DNA of 64,000 bases from Alkalicoccus halolimnae (GTDB lineage: Bacteria > Bacillota > Bacilli > Bacillales > Salisediminibacteriaceae), in assembly GCF_008014775.2 (NCBI RefSeq), contig NZ_CP144914.1, positions 3,162,001-3,226,000 of the forward strand. Direction: 5' to 3'. Below the pieces are notes generated by a model, which saw only the letters and a list, made by a program, of their open reading frames with translations, did no database searches and was not told the DNA's origin. A program made the translations under genes and the position numbers. The first letter of the stretch is position 1. Each line of letters starts with the position of its first letter. Shown piece by piece: positions 34,990-43,861 of the stretch.

Positions 34990-35553
34990 ATTTTTGACTA
35001 TCTGATCAGCATCGACAAACAATTATTCGAAATTTTGAATCAGCAGCTTCGTGCAGACTGGCTTGATCCGATTATGGTCTTCCTGACAACGATCAGCGAT
35101 GTTGCTGCCTTCTGGTGGATAACAGCTGTTATTCTTTTAATTGCCGGCAGAAAAATCGGCAGCTATGTGCCGGGTCTGACGCTCGCTGCGGCAGTTGCTG
35201 CGGCTTTTATGGCAAGAAACGCCGCAGCATACCTCATTGCGAGGCCGCGCCCTCCGCTTACGGAAGAAAACGTGAACCAGCTGGTGGAACTTCCCATAGC
35301 GGACTCTTTTCCTTCCGGCCACGCTGCCTCGTCTTTTGCAGCTATGTACGTCATGGTCTACTTCTTCCCGTCCGCAAAATACTGGGCCATTCCGCTTGCG
35401 GTAATATTTGCGTACACGCGTCTTTACGTAGGAATGCACTTTCCCCTTGATTCACTTGCGGGTGCGCTTCTCGGACTTATCACAGCGGCTGTCACTACGA
35501 AACTGATCGTCTCGTACGCTGCTAAAAAGAAGAACCCTTCCGCTGCTTCATAA
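34990..35553 (+). CDS. PAP2-superfamily membrane phosphatase, probable ATT start
   Basis: About 187 residues. PAP2 motifs: ARPRPP (C1), FPSGHAASSFA (C2, with the catalytic His), and TRLYVGMHFPLD (C3). Five to six helices. Similar to undecaprenyl-pyrophosphate or lipid phosphatases. The first standard start in frame is TTG 35035, but it has no ribosome site and would remove the family's N-terminal helix. AAAAAGGGG at 34971-34979 is ten bases from ATT 34990, which would give MFDYLISIDKQLFEILNQQL. Alternatives are GTT 34987 or CTG 35002. The terminator stem begins inside the 3' end of the gene. Confidence 0.85.
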   Translation: MFDYLISIDKQLFEILNQQLRADWLDPIMVFLTTISDVAAFWWITAVILLIAGRKIGSYVPGLTLAAAVAAAFMARNAAAYLIARPRPPLTEENVNQLVELPIADSFPSGHAASSFAAMYVMVYFFPSAKYWAIPLAVIFAYTRLYVGMHFPLDSLAGALLGLITAAVTTKLIVSYAAKKKNPSAAS

Positions 35554-35574
35554 GCAGATGGAAGGGTTCTTTTT
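35531..35574. terminator. Terminator overlapping the PAP2 stop
   Basis: AGAACCCTTCC / GGAAGGGTTCT with an inner CTGCTT / AAGCAG stem, then TTTTT. The 5' arm is the last codons of the gene. Serves the convergent EcsC gene only weakly. Confidence 0.82.
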
Positions 35575-36304
35575 AACGGTTCAAATAGGCCCGTACTTCT
35601 TCGTGTTCTTTTTTAAGATGCTTTTTCGTATTTTTCCCGAGCTGATTGAGAAAATAATAGTTTAATGTCCCGTTAATTCCACCGCCGACAAGCGGAACGG
35701 AACGGCCCATCATTTTCGCGGCATGTTTCTTCATTTTTTTCTTCCCTACAATATCCGCAATTTTTACAGCGACCTTATACATCACTTCCTCGTCCACTTT
35801 TGCGGGTTCTTTTTTATCGGCATCGTCTTTCTTATCGAGCGTATCGATGGAGACCCCGCTGCCTCCCAGTCCTAGCAGCATCATTTTTAGCAGGTCATGC
35901 TGGATGGAATCGAAATAATCATCGTAAGATCCCGTTTCTTCATACGTGAAAGGGTTGGGCAGCACTCCGTAAATATGACCGAGTTCCTGGGTAAGCAAAA
36001 ACATACGGCGGACATACTCTTCCACGTCAATAACCGCTCCGCCGAACATCGCTACCGGTCCTCCCGGAGCTCCAACCGCTGCCCCGGTCGCTGCAAATCG
36101 CTGCTTATGCTTCGTAATCGCCTTATCAGCAGCTTTGTCGAGCTTTTTCTGGTCAATATAGTAAATCTCGCGCGGGTGCTGCAGCTTATCAACGCCGCTG
36201 TCCTTGTTCAGCCGGCGGTACGTTTCATAAGGATGCATCTTATATCCCGGCAGCTTGCCTGCCTTTACAATCACATTCGATATCCTTGTTGTTAGTTTTT
36301 CCAA
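35573..36304 (-). CDS. EcsC-family protein
   Basis: 243 residues from TTG 36304, six bases after AGGAGG. EcsC features: a central Ala/Gly-rich segment (ATGAAVGAPGGPVAMFGGAV), then LTQELGHIYG and a C-terminal VPLVGGGINGTLNYYFL. Function of the family is unclear; some are membrane associated. The frame stays open upstream to 36544 through a 21-bp-period array, which I regard as non-coding (it would encode low-complexity GRN repeats before the ribosome site). Confidence 0.85.
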   Translation of the reverse strand: MEKLTTRISNVIVKAGKLPGYKMHPYETYRRLNKDSGVDKLQHPREIYYIDQKKLDKAADKAITKHKQRFAATGAAVGAPGGPVAMFGGAVIDVEEYVRRMFLLTQELGHIYGVLPNPFTYEETGSYDDYFDSIQHDLLKMMLLGLGGSGVSIDTLDKKDDADKKEPAKVDEEVMYKVAVKIADIVGKKKMKKHAAKMMGRSVPLVGGGINGTLNYYFLNQLGKNTKKHLKKEHEEVRAYLNR

Positions 36305-36430
36305 GTTACCCCTCCTAATCGGGCTGATAGTCAGGCTATACCCGGTATAGAAAGATTTGTACCCGGTTTTTTCACAAGAAAAGCACACGGAAGAAGGTAC
36401 TGATGGGGAAATTGTGCCGGCTGGGGGCAT

Positions 36431-36551
36431 AATTCCGCTGTTTCTTCTGATATTTCTCCCGGAGCCGGGCTTATTTCTGCCACTTCTCCTGATATTTCCG
36501 CCACTCGTCATTAATTCTGCCGTTTCTCCTAATAATTCTGCCACTTCTTTC
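36431..36551 (+). repeat. Degenerate tandem array, 21-bp period
   Basis: About six units, consensus ATTTCTGCCACTTCTCCTGA plus one base, spaced by 19-21 bases. It lies between the NERD and EcsC genes. The period is a multiple of three, so the opposite strand stays open and encodes a spurious GRN/GSG-rich peptide. Confidence 0.8.
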
Positions 36552-37513
36552 TACGTAAGCCGCTCGTTTATGAAGCAGTAAGTGCTTGCTTTCGTGCTTC
36601 CGCCTGCTTTTTGCACGTAAGGCTTCACCAGACGCCTGACAGTGTTCCGGCCCTCAATTCCGAGAAGCATCGACGCCTGTTTCATCGTTATCTCGCTGCT
36701 GACAAAGCGTGCGTACATACGAAAAAGCTTTACGTGGGCTTTTTCATCTCTGTACTGACACGTTTCACAGATCCACCCTCCTCGTGCCTTCTTTAGGAAA
36801 TGCTGAGGGCAATGAGCACACTGAACCTCAAACTGCAGGTCTGCCGGTGTCAGCTGATACTTCTGCATTAAATCGGATCTCCCCTCTTCATGTGCTCTCA
36901 CCATTTCTTCCGCGAGAGCCAGACACTTTTTATCCGTTAACCGGCGCCTCTTATTTTCTGAAGAAAGCTGCGTAAAAACTTCCGGCAGTTTGGTAATGTG
37001 GGACAAATTTGGAATTGGCTCATCGGAACTAATATGTGAATAGTCATTGGCAATACAGATGTGGGAGTAAATCGGGATAGAGGGAAATCCGTGGGAGGTA
37101 AGCCATGACCTGAGCTGCTGCTCTTGCCTGCGGCTTTGCTGGAGCGGACAGGGATACACTTTTTCACCATGCTCCGTCTTTTGAATCAGTTGGGAATAAT
37201 GCGGTTCAATCCGCAGTTTTCCTTTATAATTTTTCACTTCCAGAATCAAGATCATATAAGGAGTAACGACTACAGCATCCATCTGAAAATAGTAATTTCG
37301 GATGTTCTGCAGACGAAGCTGATAAAGAATCAAGCAGTTTTCCGGGAGAAACTGAAGATAGTAAGGGAGCATTTTCTCTCCCTGATAGCCTGCATGCTGC
37401 TGATAATAACACTGGTGGATGCGAGGATATTCGGAGTGCGTAACAGGGAGGCAGGCCAGTAATGCCTCATACTCATCAAGCACCGGTGGGCGGATTTGCG
37501 GCTTTATTTCCAT
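36551..37513 (-). CDS. NERD-domain protein with zinc ribbon
   Basis: 320 residues from ATG 37513 after AAGGAG. The NERD (nuclease-related) domain covers about 35-165: GYQGEKML, IRNYYFQMDAVVV, MILILEVKNYKGKL, where D and ExK fit a nuclease-like core. A zinc-ribbon-type segment CAHC...CETC follows near 232-255, then a helix-turn-helix-like tail (EITMKQASMLLGIEGRNTVRR). NERD proteins are thought to act on nucleic acids; no activity is proven by sequence. Single gene, flanked on both sides by 21-bp-period arrays. Confidence 0.85.
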   Translation of the reverse strand: MEIKPQIRPPVLDEYEALLACLPVTHSEYPRIHQCYYQQHAGYQGEKMLPYYLQFLPENCLILYQLRLQNIRNYYFQMDAVVVTPYMILILEVKNYKGKLRIEPHYSQLIQKTEHGEKVYPCPLQQSRRQEQQLRSWLTSHGFPSIPIYSHICIANDYSHISSDEPIPNLSHITKLPEVFTQLSSENKRRRLTDKKCLALAEEMVRAHEEGRSDLMQKYQLTPADLQFEVQCAHCPQHFLKKARGGWICETCQYRDEKAHVKLFRMYARFVSSEITMKQASMLLGIEGRNTVRRLVKPYVQKAGGSTKASTYCFINERLT

Positions 37514-37637
37514 TGAACAGCTCCTTTTTGTCAATATTTATCATTATATGGTAATTTAATGAAATTTTAAAGCTGTTTCGTATGCTCAAACGGTCCTTTT
37601 TCTACGCCTATCCTATTTCTAAGGATCGGTAGTTTGG

Positions 37638-37778
37638 AAATTCTGCCACTTCTTTTCTTTTTTCTCCCATTCTGTCCTGTATTTCCGCCATTACCTGAAT
37701 TATTTCTGCCACTTCTCCTGATAATCCCGCCACTCGCCATTAATTCTCCCGTTTCTCCTGATAATTCTGCCACTACTT
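37638..37778 (+). repeat. Degenerate tandem array, 21-bp period
   Basis: About seven units of the same consensus as 36431-36551, for example ATTTCCGCCATTACCTGAAT, ATTTCTGCCACTTCTCCTGA, AATTCTCCCGTTTCTCCTGA. Located between cls and the NERD gene. Confidence 0.8.
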
Positions 37779-37795
37779 TCTCCTGTCTCAGCAGC

Positions 37796-39238
37796 TTAAA
37801 GCAGCGGAGACAGCAGGCGGGAAAATGCTTCCTTCGTCCGGATGACAGCTGACCGTTTCTGATAATCGTCCCACGTCAACTGGCTGCAGTGCTGCATATC
37901 TTTTTCAAAAGAGGCTTTCATCCCATGAGCGAGTGCTTTGTCGTACAAAAAGACGTTCATTTCAAAGTTGAGGCTCACGCTTCTCACGTCCATGTTCGTC
38001 GTGCCCACGGTGGTGATTGCATCATCCGTCGTCAGCGTTTTCGCATGCAGAAATCCTTCCTCATACTTGTAAATCTCTGCACCTTCTCTCAACAGCTCCC
38101 CGACATAATAGTAGGTCGCCCAGTATACGAAAGGATGATCCGGCTTGTTCGGAATCATAATTTTCACCTGGACCCCGCTCAAAACAGCCATGCGCAGGGC
38201 ACTTAATAAACTCGAGTCAGGAATAAAGTACGGCGTTTGAATATAAATGTAATCCTCGGCTTCCTGAACCATTTTCAGGAAACCCTGATGCACCTGGTCC
38301 CGCTCGGCATCGGGTCCGCTGCGCACGATCTGCATCAACGTACCTTTCCCTGAAGCAGGAGGTTGAGGAAGAGCTTTATTTTTCAGTGTGCGTGAGTCAT
38401 TCGGATTGGCTTTGTCCCAGTCCGAAAGCACGTGCTCGGCAAGGAAGAAAGCTGCCTGCCCTGTCATGCGCAGGTGGGTATCGCGCCAGTAGCCCAGCGA
38501 TTCATTGAAGGAAACATATTTATCTCCAACATTAAACCCGCCCGTATATCCGATCATTTCATCAATCACAACGATTTTCCGGTGGTTCCGATGATTTACA
38601 GTTGCTTTACTCAGCGCTGTCCGCAGAGGAAAAAACGCTTTTGCTTTTCCGCCGGCGCGTCGAAAATCCTTAAGGAACTTTTTGTTTACGCTTAATGAGC
38701 CAAAACTATCAAACAGCAGGAAGACCTCTACCCCTTCGCCGGCTTTCTTTGTGAGCAGATTAATAAACCTGCGGCCCATCTCATCCTTTTCAATCCCGAA
38801 ATACTGCACGTAAATGGTCGAACGTGCCTGCTCTATATCAGCATAGAGCCTTTTGAATTTTTCACTTCCATCGAGAATAAATTCTATTTCTTCCCCATAG
38901 ATAAGCGGAGAAGAACTGTGATAAAGATGGATATCCATCACGCTGCTCTGTTTCTTCAGCAGATCTCCTTTTTCTGTAAACTGTTCCTTTTTGTCCTCAT
39001 GCTGCTGACGCTGGAGAATTTTATCCGATTCGTATAAAAATGACTCGTCCCAGCGGCTTTTTTTCAGCTCTCTTCCAAACAGAAAGTACAAAAGAAGTCC
39101 AATAACCGGCACAAAAAACAGGACCATCAGCCAGGCCCACGTTGTTGAAGCACTTTTCTGCTCCCGGAAGATAATAATAAACCCAATAAAAATATTTATA
39201 ATAACGATCAAATATCCGAGATAGTCCCACCACTCCAA
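37796..39238 (-). CDS. cls: Cardiolipin synthase
   Basis: 480 residues, start TTG eight bases after AGAGGGG. Two N-terminal helices and PLDc_N motif (TTWAWLMVLFFVPVIGLLLY), then two HKD active sites: HRNHRKIVVIDEMIGYTGG and HAKTLTTDDAITTVGTTN. Condenses phosphatidylglycerol to cardiolipin at the membrane, which commonly rises under salt stress. Confidence 0.94.
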   Translation of the reverse strand: MEWWDYLGYLIVIINIFIGFIIIFREQKSASTTWAWLMVLFFVPVIGLLLYFLFGRELKKSRWDESFLYESDKILQRQQHEDKKEQFTEKGDLLKKQSSVMDIHLYHSSSPLIYGEEIEFILDGSEKFKRLYADIEQARSTIYVQYFGIEKDEMGRRFINLLTKKAGEGVEVFLLFDSFGSLSVNKKFLKDFRRAGGKAKAFFPLRTALSKATVNHRNHRKIVVIDEMIGYTGGFNVGDKYVSFNESLGYWRDTHLRMTGQAAFFLAEHVLSDWDKANPNDSRTLKNKALPQPPASGKGTLMQIVRSGPDAERDQVHQGFLKMVQEAEDYIYIQTPYFIPDSSLLSALRMAVLSGVQVKIMIPNKPDHPFVYWATYYYVGELLREGAEIYKYEEGFLHAKTLTTDDAITTVGTTNMDVRSVSLNFEMNVFLYDKALAHGMKASFEKDMQHCSQLTWDDYQKRSAVIRTKEAFSRLLSPLL

Positions 39239-39407
39239 GGTGCTGTCCCCTCTCTGTACGAAGTCTCTCTTTTTTCATTCCCCCTTCCTTCCCCAACAGA
39301 AACCTCTTCCCGGTAGAGCGGCCCGTTTCGCAGCATCTCCCGCTGGGGGAGCGGCACTGGAATGGTAATAGTGCCGCTTCTTTTGTTTTTTCTGACAGTT
39401 CGTCCCT

Positions 39408-39502
39408 TAATTCTGCCACTGTCCGACTTAATTCCACCGCTTCCTTCAGTATTTCTGCCACCCGCTGTTATTTCCACCATTTCTCTCTTTATTTCTCCCA
39501 CA
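39408..39502 (+). repeat. Degenerate tandem array, 21-bp period
   Basis: About four to five units: AATTCTGCCACTGTCCGACT, AATTCCACCGCTTCCTTCAG, ATTTCTGCCACCCGCTGTT, ATTTCCACCATTTCTCTCTT. Upstream of cls. With 36431 and 37638 this makes three arrays within 3 kb, all in the same orientation. Confidence 0.75.
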
Positions 39503-39575
39503 ACAGTGCTGTCGTAACACTCTATGTATCTCACCGCTGCAGGGAGCCACCGTTAGTCCTAATATTCCCTTGAAC

Positions 39576-39613
39576 CTCAAAAAAAGCCATTACCGTATTA
39601 TCAGTTATGGCTT
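39576..39613 (-). terminator. Terminator after the CBS gene
   Basis: AGCCATAAC / GTAATGGCT stem (one mismatch) with seven T on the minus strand. Confidence 0.7.
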
Positions 39614-39626
39614 CAGGAGAGATTTT

Positions 39627-40048
39627 TCAGTTATTTCCTTTTCCTTTAGACGCAGCCTGGACGATGGCCCCTGCTATATCAGCTGCATTTTCCACCCCAA
39701 AGTTTCCGAGACTTACGACGCCGTGGATTTTCCCTTCTTCTACAACGAGCAGCCGTCTGATTTGGTGTTCCTGCATGATACGTGCAGCTTCTTCAATTGC
39801 AGTGTCCGGTGTGGCTGTGACTACTTCCTTTGTCATAATATCCGAGGCTTTTTTCTTCTCTATACTACCTTCCGCCAGTCCTCTCACAACAATATCACGG
39901 TCCGTCACGATACCAACGTATTCTTTTTTTCCAGTAAAGGAATGAACCCGACATCTTCCTTCTTCATAAGCTGCGCAATCGTTGATAATTCAGTACTGGC
40001 ATCGGCTGTCTGCACGTGCGTGGACATATAATCTCTTACTTTACTCAT
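39627..40048 (-). pseudogene. CBS-domain pair protein with a one-base frameshift (possible -1 recoding)
   Basis: Two CBS domains of about 140 residues in total. Start ATG 40048 is eight bases after AGGAGG. The first frame (MSKVRDYMSTHVQTADAS, then GFIPLLEKKN) stops at TGA 39905-39907. The second frame (KEYVGIVTDRDIVVRG, then SDIMTKEVVTATP and QIRRLLVVEEGKIHGVVSLG) completes a normal protein. The join is at a run of seven A (39924-39930). Read in the zero frame this is A-AAA-AAG, the dnaX-type slippery heptamer, and a -1 slip restores exactly the expected sequence. It could be a mutation, a sequencing error, or true recoding or transcript slippage. CBS pairs bind adenosyl ligands and regulate partners; the partner is unknown here. 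Confidence 0.8.
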
Positions 40049-40191
40049 TCATATTTCCTCCTCATGCGATATACCTTTCCATATTTCCCCTTTCTTTTAT
40101 CAATAAACTACCTATATATAAATTAAGTATATAGAATCATACATACAGGTTCCGTAGTTCTTCAGGCTCTCCACCCCTGCAATTTTTTCAC

Positions 40192-40223
40192 TAAAAAATG
40201 CCCGGCACCTAACGCCGGACATG
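40192..40223 (-). terminator. Terminator after small membrane gene
   Basis: Minus-strand ATGTCCGGC / GCCGGGCAT stem with six T. Confidence 0.8.
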
Positions 40224-40229
40224 CGGAAA

Positions 40230-40463
40230 TCATTGTTGACTGCCCTTAAAGTCTTCCGGGTTTTCATCTTTACGAATCGGAGGCTTTTCTTTTTTCGTAA
40301 CTCTGTAAGCCAGATGTCCCAGAGCCATAGCAGCAACAACGGCAAGGAGGGAGATTACCAGTACATCAAAAATCGTCTGCAGCGCACCACCGAAAGGATA
40401 GTCTCTAATAAACAGATGAACCAGAAAAACTATGACGACGACTGCACCAAATGCAATTTTCAT
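40230..40463 (-). CDS. Small two-helix membrane protein of unknown function
   Basis: 77 residues: helices at about 3-18 and 28-52, then a charged tail (RVTKKEKPPIRKDENPED). Ribosome site AGGAGG ten bases before the ATG and its own terminator support a real gene. No family recognised. Confidence 0.7.
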   Translation of the reverse strand: MKIAFGAVVVIVFLVHLFIRDYPFGGALQTIFDVLVISLLAVVAAMALGHLAYRVTKKEKPPIRKDENPEDFKGSQQ

Positions 40464-40621
40464 CGTTGATCGGCCTCCTTCTATCTTTACTATTAATTTT
40501 CCTTTTATTCATATGATTCAAACGCTAATACTTGAAGACTCATTTATTTTACATAATTATGTATTTTCACACAGTGCAGGTATCTTTATCACATTTTTTT
40601 AAGAGACCTCCTTTTTAAGGT

Positions 40622-40653
40622 TTAAAAAAAGCCTCCTTCTGTAAAGGAGACTT
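40622..40653 (-). terminator. Terminator of the sulfate-activation operon
   Basis: CTCCTT / AAGGAG stem and seven T on the minus strand, directly after the permease relic. This supports the relic having been the last gene of the operon. Confidence 0.7.
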
Positions 40654-40671
40654 TCTTTCTTTTCTTTCCAT

Positions 40672-40975
40672 TTAAAACCACACCATGTAAACAATAGGGA
40701 CTCTCGTGAGTATGACTAACACATTCAACGGAGTTCCGGCCTTCCCATACTCTCTGAACGGACAGCCTCCCGGACCGCATACAATCCTGTGCGTCTGAAA
40801 GCCGGGCGGAGTAATGAAACCGCTAGAAGCCGCAACCGATATCCTGTCTGGATGTCCATATAAGAAACGTCCATGGAGGCCGACGGGGAGCATTAATGCA
40901 GCTGAAGGAGTGCTTGTAATCATTTCCGTGAAAATATAAGTCGTGACCTAAATAACTGCCTGCAGCAGGATCATA
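40672..40975 (-). pseudogene. Relic of an SLC13/SAC1-type sulfate permease (C-terminal end only)
   Basis: The minus strand keeps the conserved end of this permease family: TEMITSTPSAALMLPV, ISVAASSGFITPPGFQTHRI, VCGPGGCPFREYGKAGTPLN. There is no start codon with a ribosome site, the sequence further upstream shifts frame, and the membrane segments that should precede are missing. An intact protein would be several hundred residues. It sits between cysNC and the operon terminator, where a sulfate permease is expected. Confidence 0.75.
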
Positions 40976-41031
40976 AAAAGGACAAGCAGAATTTCCATCG
41001 TCATCAGGAAATATCCTTTACATCAGATCCT

Positions 41032-42864
41032 TCAGCGCTCACCGAATTTGTTCATGACATGCTCCACGACACGTGAAGCACATTCTTCAAGCGGAGTCCC
41101 GCTCGTATCGATGTGCAGATCCGCCTGCTCCGGCACTTCGTACGGACTGGAAATCCCTGTGAAATTGGGAATTTCCCCGGTACGTGCCTTTTTGTACAAT
41201 CCTTTCACGTCCCTGCGCTCACATTCTTCAAGCGGGGTGCTCACATAGATTTCAATGAAATTCTCTCCGATTATATCCCGGGCGTTGGACCGGTCCTGTT
41301 CATAAGGAGAAATAAAGGAAGCAAGTGTGATAACACCGGCATCGTTCATGAGCCTGGCCACTTCTGCGATACGGCGGATATTTTCCACCCGGTCCTCTTC
41401 CTTAAAACCGAGGTTTTTGTTCAGGCCGTGCCGCACATTATCTCCATCAAGCAGCATCGTATGATAGCCGCTTGCAACGAGACGTTTTTCCACTTCGTTG
41501 GCAAGTGTCGATTTTCCCGATCCTGACAGGCCGGTGAACCAGATCGTCCCCGGCATCTGCCCTTTCTGCTGGGAACGGATCTCGCGGGTTACATCCGAAT
41601 CCTGCCAGACGACGTTTTCCGAACGGCTCAATGGACTCTCAATCACTCCGCAGGCCGACGTCATGTTGGATACCCGGTCGATCAGAATAAAGCCGCCGAG
41701 CGCTTCGTTATCGGCAAATGAGTCAAATACCATATTTTCAGAAAGAGATATTTCGCACTCCACGAGCTCGTTTTTAAATACTCTATCTGCCGGGATAAAG
41801 TCTCCTGTATTAATATCAATTTTATGTTTTACCGTCATAACGGTACCCGGAAGAATATTCGTGCCGGCTTTGATAAAGTAGTTCCGGCCGGGCACAAGCG
41901 GGCTGTCGTCCATCCAGAGCAGTGTCGCGGTGAACATGTCTGCGGTGGAAACATTCGGATTTGTCGTGAGTACGCAGCCGCGCGAAACATCTACTTCCCG
42001 GTCGAGCTGGACAGTTACAGGTTCGCCTGTACCTGCGGCTTTTTCTTCACGGTCTGTGACAAACAGGCTTTTCACCTTCGCTTTCTCTTTACTGGGAAGG
42101 GAAGTAATTTCGTCGCCGACCGTCACTTCTCCGGCTTCCACCTGTCCCTGAAAGCCCCGGAACTGCTGGTTCGGACGACTGACCCGCTGCACCGGCATTA
42201 CGAAATCTTCTTTGTCTTTTTCATTAAAAACATCTATATTTTCCAGGCATTCCAGAAGAGACATCCCTTTATACCAGAGTGTGTTTTCCGACTGCTTTGT
42301 AATATTGTCCCCTTCTGTGGCAGATACCGGGATGACAGTAACGCTGTCTATATCAAAGTCGTAGGTAATTTTTGTGAATTCCTTCTTAATTTCTTCAAAG
42401 CGTTCCCGATCGTATTCAATGAGGTCCATTTTATTAACGGCAAGAACGAGATGCTTGATGCCCATAAAGGAGCAGATGCGTGCATGCCGCCGCGTCTGGG
42501 TGCTTACTCCTTTGGCAGCATCCACAAGAATAACGGCTGCTTCTGCAAAAGAGGCTCCCACTGCCATGTTACGCGTATATTCTTCATGTCCCGGCGTATC
42601 CGCTACAATAAACGAACGGTTTTCTGTTGTGAAATAGCGGTAGGCGACATCAATCGTTATCCCCTGTTCTCTTTCTGCCATCAGGCCGTCCAGCAGCAGG
42701 GAATAGTCAATGTCCCCGCCCCGGCTCCCGACTTTACTATCGAGTTCCAGCGCTTTTTCCTGATCGGCAAAAAGCAGCTTCGCGTCATAGAGCATGTGGC
42801 CTATCAACGTTGATTTCCCATCATCTACACTTCCGCACGTAATGAATTTCAGCAAGCTCTTCAA
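41032..42864 (-). CDS. cysNC: Bifunctional sulfate adenylyltransferase subunit 1 / APS kinase
   Basis: 610 residues. The N-terminal CysN GTPase has P-loop GSVDDGKST (11-19), DTPGHEEY and NKMD. It drives APS formation from sulfate and ATP with CysD. The C-terminal CysC (about 435-610) has its own P-loop GLSGSGKST, LDGDNVRHGLN and FISPYEQDR, and phosphorylates APS to PAPS. Both halves look intact. It starts one base after the cysD stop. Many Bacillus species use a single-chain Sat enzyme instead, so the CysD/NC type is a notable choice for this group. Confidence 0.95.
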   Translation of the reverse strand: MKSLLKFITCGSVDDGKSTLIGHMLYDAKLLFADQEKALELDSKVGSRGGDIDYSLLLDGLMAEREQGITIDVAYRYFTTENRSFIVADTPGHEEYTRNMAVGASFAEAAVILVDAAKGVSTQTRRHARICSFMGIKHLVLAVNKMDLIEYDRERFEEIKKEFTKITYDFDIDSVTVIPVSATEGDNITKQSENTLWYKGMSLLECLENIDVFNEKDKEDFVMPVQRVSRPNQQFRGFQGQVEAGEVTVGDEITSLPSKEKAKVKSLFVTDREEKAAGTGEPVTVQLDREVDVSRGCVLTTNPNVSTADMFTATLLWMDDSPLVPGRNYFIKAGTNILPGTVMTVKHKIDINTGDFIPADRVFKNELVECEISLSENMVFDSFADNEALGGFILIDRVSNMTSACGVIESPLSRSENVVWQDSDVTREIRSQQKGQMPGTIWFTGLSGSGKSTLANEVEKRLVASGYHTMLLDGDNVRHGLNKNLGFKEEDRVENIRRIAEVARLMNDAGVITLASFISPYEQDRSNARDIIGENFIEIYVSTPLEECERRDVKGLYKKARTGEIPNFTGISSPYEVPEQADLHIDTSGTPLEECASRVVEHVMNKFGER

Positions 42865-42865
42865 T

Positions 42866-43765
42866 TTAGAAATACCCCTCTCTTTTCCGTCTTTCCATAC
42901 TTCCTGCTGCTTCCTGGTCGATCACACGGCTCGTTCGTTCCGACGACACCGCTCCGAGTGTTTCTTCAATAATTTCCTCAAGCGTGGAGGCGGTGGACTC
43001 TACTCCCCCGGTAAGCGGATAGCAGCCCAGCGTTCGGAAACGCACGCTGCGGTCCACGATTTCCTCCTCTTCCTCGAGAGGCATCCGGTCATCATCCACC
43101 ATCACGATATTATCCTCCCTGTAAATTACCGGGCGCTTCCTGGCAAAATAAAGCGGGACAATGTCGATATTTTCCCTGAGAATATACTGCCAGATATCTT
43201 TTTCTGTCCAGTTCGACAGCGGGAAGACCCGCATGCTTTCGCCTTTATTAATTTCCGTATTGAACAGCTTCCACATCTCCGGTTTCTGATTTTTCGGATC
43301 CCAGGCATGGTTTTTGTTCCGGAAGGAAATGACCCTTTCCTTGGCGCGTGATTTTTCTTCATCCCGGCGCCCGCCTCCGAAAGCAGCCGTAAATCCGTAT
43401 TTATCGAGACCTTCTTTTAACGCCTGGGTCTTCATAATATCGGTGTAGGCTGCCCCGTGGTCAAATGGGTTAATTCCCTGTTCCGCCCCCGCTTCGTTCG
43501 TATGTACAATCATTTCAATGCCGAGCTCTTCTGCTTTCCGGTCCCGAAACTCGATCATTTCCTTAAATTTCCATGTTGTATCAATATGCATAAAAGGGAA
43601 CGGCGGCTTTTCCGGATAAAACGCTTTAAGCGCGAGATGAAGCATCACTGAGCTGTCTTTCCCTATCGAATAGAGCATGACAGGTTTTTCGCATTCCGCC
43701 GCCACTTCCCGGATAATATAAATCGCTTCTGCTTCCAGTTGATCCAGATGGGTTAATTCTTTCAT
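42866..43765 (-). CDS. cysD: Sulfate adenylyltransferase subunit 2
   Basis: 299 residues from ATG 43765, nine bases after AGGAGG. PP-loop motif [35 protein letters not shown] and [12 protein letters not shown] are signature CysD segments. Forms ATP sulfurylase with CysN. First gene of cysD-cysNC. Confidence 0.95.
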   Translation of the reverse strand: MKELTHLDQLEAEAIYIIREVAAECEKPVMLYSIGKDSSVMLHLALKAFYPEKPPFPFMHIDTTWKFKEMIEFRDRKAEELGIEMIVHTNEAGAEQGINPFDHGAAYTDIMKTQALKEGLDKYGFTAAFGGGRRDEEKSRAKERVISFRNKNHAWDPKNQKPEMWKLFNTEINKGESMRVFPLSNWTEKDIWQYILRENIDIVPLYFARKRPVIYREDNIVMVDDDRMPLEEEEEIVDRSVRFRTLGCYPLTGGVESTASTLEEIIEETLGAVSSERTSRVIDQEAAGSMERRKREGYF

Positions 43766-43811
43766 CTTTGATTTCCTCCTCTTATCTTTTTCATTCACAC
43801 TGCCGCACCGC

Positions 43812-43857
43812 ATAAAAAGCCAGCTCTCAGAGCAGCAATACTCTCTTAGAGCCGGCA
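43812..43857 (-). terminator. Terminator after the EIIA gene
   Basis: Minus strand GCCGGCTCT / AGAGCTGGC stem (one mismatch) with a long loop and five T. Confidence 0.7.
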
Positions 43858-43861
43858 TCTT

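Noticed and set aside
36305..36544. 80-residue N-terminal extension of the EcsC protein
   Set aside because: It is the translation of the 21-bp array; a strong ribosome site and TTG start lie downstream at 36304.
37567..37773. Small minus-strand frame rich in GRN/GSG repeats, with like frames at 39021-39461, 39208-39534 and 54514-54708
   Set aside because: All are array translations without ribosome sites. The period of 21 keeps the frame open.
36431..37778. Possible CRISPR arrays
   Set aside because: Units are degenerate and directly adjacent, with no unique spacers and no cas genes.
41824..42813. 329-codon plus-strand frame opposite cysNC
   Set aside because: Antisense to a well-conserved enzyme; no ribosome site or family pattern.
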